Translations under genes and position numbers: made by a program
Shown: positions 4,969-8,167 of the stretch, piece after piece
How the letters are laid out: the number at the start of each line of letters is the position of its first letter
Position numbering within the stretch: the first letter of the stretch is position 1
Source of the DNA: Verrucomicrobiales bacterium
GTDB lineage: Bacteria > Verrucomicrobiota > Verrucomicrobiia > Limisphaerales > UBA9464
Direction of reading: 5' to 3'
Assembly: GCA_003445095.1 (NCBI GenBank)
Contig: DLVS01000546.1
Span: 1 to 8,167, forward strand
Length of the DNA: 8,167 nt
Notes under the pieces: model-generated
What the model saw: the letters and a program-made list of their open reading frames with translations, nothing else
The model's database searches: none
Told to the model about the DNA's origin: nothing

Positions 4969-5051
4969 CTGTGAGCTGAAGTCCACTCCAACCGGCCGTG
5001 TCCCGCCTTGCCTAGCTCTCGCCTAGCCGCTGCCTCCCGCTGGCGCGCAAA

Positions 5052-5954
5052 TTATTGGGCACCCTTGACCCTAAGTTTGACCGCGTAAACCGACTTACTC
5101 GCGGTAACAAAAAGCAGATTCCCATCTTTGCCCCCGAAGGTCACGTTCGCCGTCCAACCTTCTGGGACGTCGATCTGCTCGAGCTTCTTTCCCGTAGAAT
5201 CGAACACACTGACCCCCTTGCCGGTGAGATACACATTGCCTTCGGTATCGAGCGTCATTCCATCGGAACCCAGTTCGCAGAATAGCCGCTTATTCTTCAA
5301 ACCTCCGTCGGCCTGGATGTCGTAGGCATACGTTTTGCCGGCGCCAATGTCGGCCACGTAGAGAATCTTTCCGTCCGGCGTCCCGATGATCCCGTTCGGT
5401 TGGGTGAGATCGGTCGCCACCGCTCGGGGCGTTGAATGATCTTTGGGGAGGAAATAGACGTACTGCCCGGGCTGCTGCATCGCCGGATCGCGCTTCCAAT
5501 AGGGCCGCTTGTAGAGCGGATCCGTGAAATACAGCGCGCCGTCAGGGCGAATCCAAAGGTCGTTTGGTCCATTGAGGGGTTTCCCTCCAAAATCCTTGAG
5601 CAAAACGGTGACCTTTTTGTCGGGAGAAATTGACCATAACTCATTCTTTTCATCGGCGCACGCGAGCAGGTTTCCGGCTCGGTCAAAATACGTTCCGTTG
5701 GCGCGGCCGGCCGGCTTCAACCAGTCAGTGAAGCTCCCCGAAGCAGCATCCCACCGGACTATCCGGTCATTAGGTTGATCCGTGAAAAAGACGTTTCCGG
5801 CTTTGTCGGCCGACGGTCCCTCGGTGAACTCGAAGTCACCCGCGAGCTTTTCCAATTTGGCGCCAGGAGCTAGGAGCGAGCCGGCAGCGCCGACGGCGGA
5901 AGGTGAAACGGCCGAAACGAAGGCCATGGTGGCGACGAAGATGATGGCTCTCAT
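5052..5954 (-). CDS. Secreted SMP-30/gluconolactonase/LRE-like beta-propeller protein
   Basis: The product is 300 aa. Residues 1-24 (MRAIIFVATMAFVSAVSPSAVGAA) look like a Sec signal peptide, so it is probably periplasmic or exported. The rest is an SMP-30/LRE six-bladed propeller of typical length. The family's metal-binding positions are present: E45 in FTEGP, N131 with D132 in NGPNDLW, N187 in TQPNGI, and D231 in GSDGMTLD. Blade hallmarks also appear: 'GNVFFTDQPNDRIVRWD', 'DGALYFTDP', 'DGKILYVAD' and 'GNVYLTGKGV'. The family hydrolyses sugar lactones or similar esters using a divalent cation; the substrate here is unknown. In Planctomycetes and Verrucomicrobia such secreted homologues are linked to carbohydrate use (inference). 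No neighbour clarifies its pathway and no operon partner is visible. The ATG at 5954-5952 has no Shine-Dalgarno. Confidence 0.88.
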   Translation of the reverse strand: MRAIIFVATMAFVSAVSPSAVGAAGSLLAPGAKLEKLAGDFEFTEGPSADKAGNVFFTDQPNDRIVRWDAASGSFTDWLKPAGRANGTYFDRAGNLLACADEKNELWSISPDKKVTVLLKDFGGKPLNGPNDLWIRPDGALYFTDPLYKRPYWKRDPAMQQPGQYVYFLPKDHSTPRAVATDLTQPNGIIGTPDGKILYVADIGAGKTYAYDIQADGGLKNKRLFCELGSDGMTLDTEGNVYLTGKGVSVFDSTGKKLEQIDVPEGWTANVTFGGKDGNLLFVTASKSVYAVKLRVKGAQ

Positions 5955-6124
5955 GTGAATCAGAAAAGAAAGAGTTCCCAGATATCGTCAGGTCAAGCTG
6001 GATTCCACTCGGGCATGCACAATTTTCGGACTTGTGGGGTCGTCTAAATCGGCGGCCCGCTAAAAGTATTGCGACCTTACCAAGGCTCAATCGTCTTCCC
6101 ACTTTGCGCAGCCCCGCGCCCGAC

Positions 6125-6130
6125 TATACT
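6125..6130 (+). promoter_or_regulatory. -10-like hexamer just upstream of sufT
   Basis: TATACT (5 of 6 to TATAAT) ends 9 nt before the sufT ATG, with no good -35 at 16-18 nt. If used, transcription would start within about 3 nt of the start codon. Confidence 0.3.
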
Positions 6131-6139
6131 GGCCCAGCC

Positions 6140-6685
6140 ATGACTTCTGTTCAGTCCGTTACCTTGAGCCGCGATTGCAACGGGGTGCAAATCCCGGCGG
6201 GCAATACCGTGATCCTCCCCGCCGGTACCGAAGTGGACATTACTCAAACTTTAGGCGGCTCGTACACCATCCATGCATTGGGTGGCTTATTTCGCATCGC
6301 CCCGCGCGATGCCGACGCGCTGGGCCTAAAAGCCGAAGAAAAACCCGCTGCCCCGGCGACGACCGGTGACCTCGCGAATGAGGCGATGGTCTGGGAAACC
6401 TTGCGGAGCTGCTACGATCCGGAGATTCCGGTCAACATCGTGGACCTGGGTTTGGTGTACGATATGGGGTTGGAAGATTTGCCCGCCGGGAACAAAAAGG
6501 TGTTCGTGAAAATGACTTTGACCGCGCCCGGTTGCGGCATGGGTGCCACGATCGCTGGGGACGCGCAGCAGAAACTGCTGATGCTGCCTGGAGTCGAAGA
6601 CGCGTCCGTCGAGATTGTGTGGGATCCGCCTTGGCACCAGAGCATGATCACGGCCGAAGGGCGGCGGCTGTTGGGTATCGAATAA
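6140..6685 (+). CDS. sufT: SufT-type Fe-S cluster assembly/maturation factor (MIP18/DUF59 domain)
   Basis: The product is 181 aa from ATG 6140-6142. The N-terminal 55 residues (VTLSRDCNGVQIPAGNTVILPAGTEVDITQTLGGSYTIHALGGLFRI) match the extension found in the SufT subfamily. Residues about 82-175 form the MIP18/DUF59 domain with DPEIPVNIVDLGLVYD (93-108) and TAPGCGMG, whose C132 is the conserved family cysteine. It ends with WDPPWHQSMITAEGRRLLG, typical of the domain. SufT helps mature Fe-S proteins in the cytosol, usually beside SUF genes; none are visible here, so this copy is free-standing within the window. A longer frame starting at 6032 lacks family similarity. There is no Shine-Dalgarno before the ATG. 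The length is normal and no defects are seen. Confidence 0.88.
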   Translation: MTSVQSVTLSRDCNGVQIPAGNTVILPAGTEVDITQTLGGSYTIHALGGLFRIAPRDADALGLKAEEKPAAPATTGDLANEAMVWETLRSCYDPEIPVNIVDLGLVYDMGLEDLPAGNKKVFVKMTLTAPGCGMGATIAGDAQQKLLMLPGVEDASVEIVWDPPWHQSMITAEGRRLLGIE

Positions 6686-6705
6686 GGACTTCCAGGAAAA
6701 ATACC

Positions 6706-6733
6706 TTGCACACGGGGGGCTCATTTCTAGATT
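6706..6733 (+). promoter_or_regulatory. Candidate tRNA-Val promoter
   Basis: TTGCAC (6706-6711), a 16-nt spacer and TAGATT (6728-6733) lie 16 nt upstream of the tRNA. A G6 run is in the spacer. The position fits a tRNA with a short 5' leader, but the hexamers are imperfect. Confidence 0.4.
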
Positions 6734-6749
6734 GCCGCCCTGTTTCGGC

Positions 6750-6824
<75 letters not shown>

Positions 6825-6884
6825 TCCCAAGACAGCGACAAGCGCGACCTCGACTGGTCTAAGCTCGAGTCGTGTGTTTTCTGA

Positions 6885-7628
6885 ATGAGTTTTTTATCCA
6901 ACCAAGTGGCAGTGGTGACGGGCGCCGGCCGAGGCATTGGCCGGGCGATCGCGCTTAAGCTCGCCGGTGCCGGTGCGGACGTCGTTTGCGTTTCTCGGAC
7001 GGCCGAAAACTCCGAGAAGGTCGCGGAGGAAGTGCGGGCAGCCGGCCGCAAAGCTTGGGCGGTAGCAGTAGATGTCGCGGCAGCCGACGCGGTGATTGCG
7101 GCCGTCGAACGCATCCTGGCGGACACCGGCAAGGTGGACATTCTGGTCAACAACGCGGGTGTCACTCGGGACGGGTTGCTCATGAGGATGAGCGATGAAG
7201 ACTGGGACACGGTCCTCGACACCAACCTGCGGGGCGCCTTCCTTTTCACCAAGGCGTTTTCCCGAACGTTCCTCCGCCAACGCTCCGGCCGAATCATCAA
7301 CATTTCGAGCGTGGCGGGACTGATGGGCAACGCCGGGCAGTCCAATTACGCCGCGAGCAAAGCCGGCTTGATTGGATTCACCAAATCCGTGGCCCGAGAA
7401 TTCGCGTCGCGCGGAATCACTTGCAACGCCGTGGCGCCAGGCTTCATCACCACTGACATGACGGCCGTGCTCGACGAGAAGCTGAAAGACGGCTTGCTCA
7501 AAATGATTCCGCTGGGGGCTTTTGGGCAACCCGACGACATCGCCGAGGCGGTGTTGTATCTCTCCGGCCCCGGTGGACGCTACGTAACCGGACAAGTGCT
7601 GACGGTGGACGGAGGCATGGTGATGTGA
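6885..7628 (+). CDS. fabG: 3-oxoacyl-[acyl-carrier-protein] reductase
   Basis: The product is 247 aa, standard FabG length. This cytosolic, NADPH-dependent short-chain dehydrogenase reduces 3-oxoacyl-ACP to 3-hydroxyacyl-ACP in type II fatty-acid elongation. The Rossmann nucleotide motif TGAGRGIG is at residues 12-19 and NNAG at 89-92. The catalytic set is N114 (DTNL), S142 (NISSVAG), Y155 and K159 (YAASK). VAPGFITTDMT (183-193) and the C-terminal VTGQVLTVDGGMVM are classic FabG. Downstream acpP and fabF, 81 nt and about 440 nt away, make the housekeeping assignment strong compared with other SDRs. The ATG is preceded by no Shine-Dalgarno. The gene is intact. Confidence 0.94.
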   Translation: MSFLSNQVAVVTGAGRGIGRAIALKLAGAGADVVCVSRTAENSEKVAEEVRAAGRKAWAVAVDVAAADAVIAAVERILADTGKVDILVNNAGVTRDGLLMRMSDEDWDTVLDTNLRGAFLFTKAFSRTFLRQRSGRIINISSVAGLMGNAGQSNYAASKAGLIGFTKSVAREFASRGITCNAVAPGFITTDMTAVLDEKLKDGLLKMIPLGAFGQPDDIAEAVLYLSGPGGRYVTGQVLTVDGGMVM

Positions 7629-7656
7629 CGCCCCGAAGATTTTGCGGGAACAAGGC

Positions 7657-7685
7657 TTGACGCACCCGCAACCCACGCCTAGACA
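7657..7685 (+). promoter_or_regulatory. Candidate acpP promoter
   Basis: TTGACG (7657-7662, 5 of 6), a 17-nt spacer and TAGACA (7680-7685) lie in the fabG-acpP gap, 24 nt before the acpP ATG. A dedicated promoter would suit the high demand for ACP. The -10 is weak, so read-through from fabG may dominate. Confidence 0.4.
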
Positions 7686-7709
7686 GGCGACGCAAATTGA
7701 ACACGCCCT

Positions 7710-7955
7710 ATGGCCGCTGAAAAATCCATCGAACAACGTATCAAGGACATCATCGTCGAGCAGCTTGGTGTCAAAGCCGACCAGGTCACGCACGAAGCCA
7801 AGTTCATCGAAGATCTTGGGGCTGACTCCCTCGACACGGTCGAGCTGGTGATGGCGCTCGAAGAAGAGTTTGGCATGGAGATTCCCGACGAAGAGGCTGA
7901 AAAGCTGCAAACGGTCGGGGACGTGATCAAATACGTCGAAGACACGCAGAAGTAA
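7710..7955 (+). CDS. acpP: Acyl carrier protein
   Basis: The product is 81 aa, acidic and helical, the usual ACP size. ACP carries fatty-acyl chains on a 4'-phosphopantetheine arm attached to serine by AcpS. The modification site is S40 in the canonical [19 protein letters not shown] (residues 37-55). The N-terminal helix ([15 protein letters not shown]) and the C-terminal [19 protein letters not shown] also match AcpP closely. It lies between fabG and fabF, the standard fatty-acid synthesis arrangement, and is followed by an intrinsic terminator. The ATG is the first possible start giving the family N-terminus, and no Shine-Dalgarno is visible. A secondary-metabolism carrier is unlikely given the context and the close match to AcpP. 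Confidence 0.95.
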   Translation: MAAEKSIEQRIKDIIVEQLGVKADQVTHEAKFIEDLGADSLDTVELVMALEEEFGMEIPDEEAEKLQTVGDVIKYVEDTQK

Positions 7956-7977
7956 TCGAGCGCGTGATCCCGACGCG

Positions 7978-8005
7978 AAGGCAGCCGGTCCACCGGCTGC
8001 CTTTT
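7978..8005 (+). terminator. Intrinsic terminator after acpP
   Basis: GGCAGCCGG (7980-7988) pairs perfectly with CCGGCTGCC (7993-8001) around a TCCA loop. The stem can extend by two A-T pairs (7978-7979 with 8002-8003). TTTTCGTTT follows. It lies 24 nt after the acpP stop and about 70 nt before fabF, so fabF probably has its own promoter or depends on read-through. Confidence 0.85.
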
Positions 8006-8071
8006 CGTTTCCATCCGAACTTTTCCTTTGCCGCCGAGCACCCGTTTCATTGCTAATGATTTGCCTCGCCT

Positions 8072-8167
8072 ATGAGTTCTTGGTCTGACCGTCGCGTCGT
8101 CGTTACTGGCATCGGCTGCGCCTCCAGCTTGGGTCACGACCCGGTAACGCTCTGGAACAATATCGTC
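8072..8167 (+). CDS. fabF: 3-oxoacyl-[acyl-carrier-protein] synthase II, N-terminus only
   Basis: Only the first 32 residues are in the window; the gene continues past the right edge. MSSWSDRRVVVTGIGCASSLGHDPVTLWNNIV matches the FabF/KAS II N-terminus: RRVVVTGxG, then a 'slG.d...lW..i' segment. FabF condenses malonyl-ACP with acyl-ACP during elongation. The catalytic cysteine and histidines lie outside the window. The position after acpP supports FabF over FabB. It is separated from acpP by a strong terminator. A TAATGAT at 8054-8060 could be part of a -10, but no -35 was found. Confidence 0.85.
   Translation, partial: MSSWSDRRVVVTGIGCASSLGHDPVTLWNNIV

Noticed and set aside
5955..6139. Possible regulatory RNA or small gene between the SMP-30 gene and sufT
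   Set aside because: There is no conserved riboswitch core, no strong hairpin with a T-run and no convincing small frame; only the TATACT hexamer before sufT stood out.
6850..6873. CTCGACT...CTCGAGTCG partial inverted repeat between the tRNA and fabG
   Set aside because: The arms match imperfectly and overlap several alternative pairings; there is too little to call a promoter operator or terminator.
6894..7910. A 338-codon open frame on the minus strand
   Set aside because: It is antisense to fabG and acpP, which have complete catalytic motifs. The translated sequence is His/Arg-rich with no domain.

Overview
The window looks like chromosomal DNA from a GC-rich Verrucomicrobia-type bacterium (Pedosphaera/Limisphaera-like). 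This is inferred from secreted-protein C-terminal modules of the '...QYFRL / ...LYRL' type, an RCC1-type repeat protein, a free-standing SufT, a fabG-acpP-fabF cluster, clusters of short-loop palindromes, and start codons that mostly lack Shine-Dalgarno sequences. No 16S or other decisive marker is present, so the lineage is an inference.

Positions 1-4550 are an accessory island. All credible intact genes after the first are on the minus strand and are small toxin-antitoxin (TA) modules: hicAB (572-1125), a DUF433-like/DUF5615 pair (1677-2467), a decayed MNT-HepT pair (2464-2990) and vapBC (3605-4259). The middle two modules form one overlapping array. Between and around the modules lie plus-strand 3' ends of large secreted-protein genes: an RCC1-type gene end at 1-405, a 222-nt near-copy of its tail at 1416-1637, and two broken copies of a different C-terminal module at 3095-3348 and 4433-4521. 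hicAB therefore sits between two copies of one gene tail, and vapBC between two copies of another. I see no transposase or integrase.

Positions 4552-5051 hold no gene but a cluster of at least seven near-perfect, mostly small-loop palindromes. A secreted SMP-30/gluconolactonase-like protein (5052-5954, minus) follows.

From 6140 to the right edge is ordinary housekeeping DNA on the plus strand: sufT (Fe-S assembly), tRNA-Val(GAC), fabG, acpP, a strong intrinsic terminator, and the start of fabF. FabG, AcpP and FabF work together in type II fatty-acid synthesis: AcpP carries the growing acyl chain, FabF extends it and FabG reduces the 3-oxo group.

The gene-free gaps at 406-571, 1126-1364, 3349-3604 and 5955-6139 hold only the short sites listed or nothing I can support. 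The main anomalies are a reading-frame break at an 8-nt homopolymer in the MNT antitoxin, a HepT that has lost its catalytic C-terminus and now ends inside the start codon of the next module, and the gene-tail duplicates bracketing the TA pairs.
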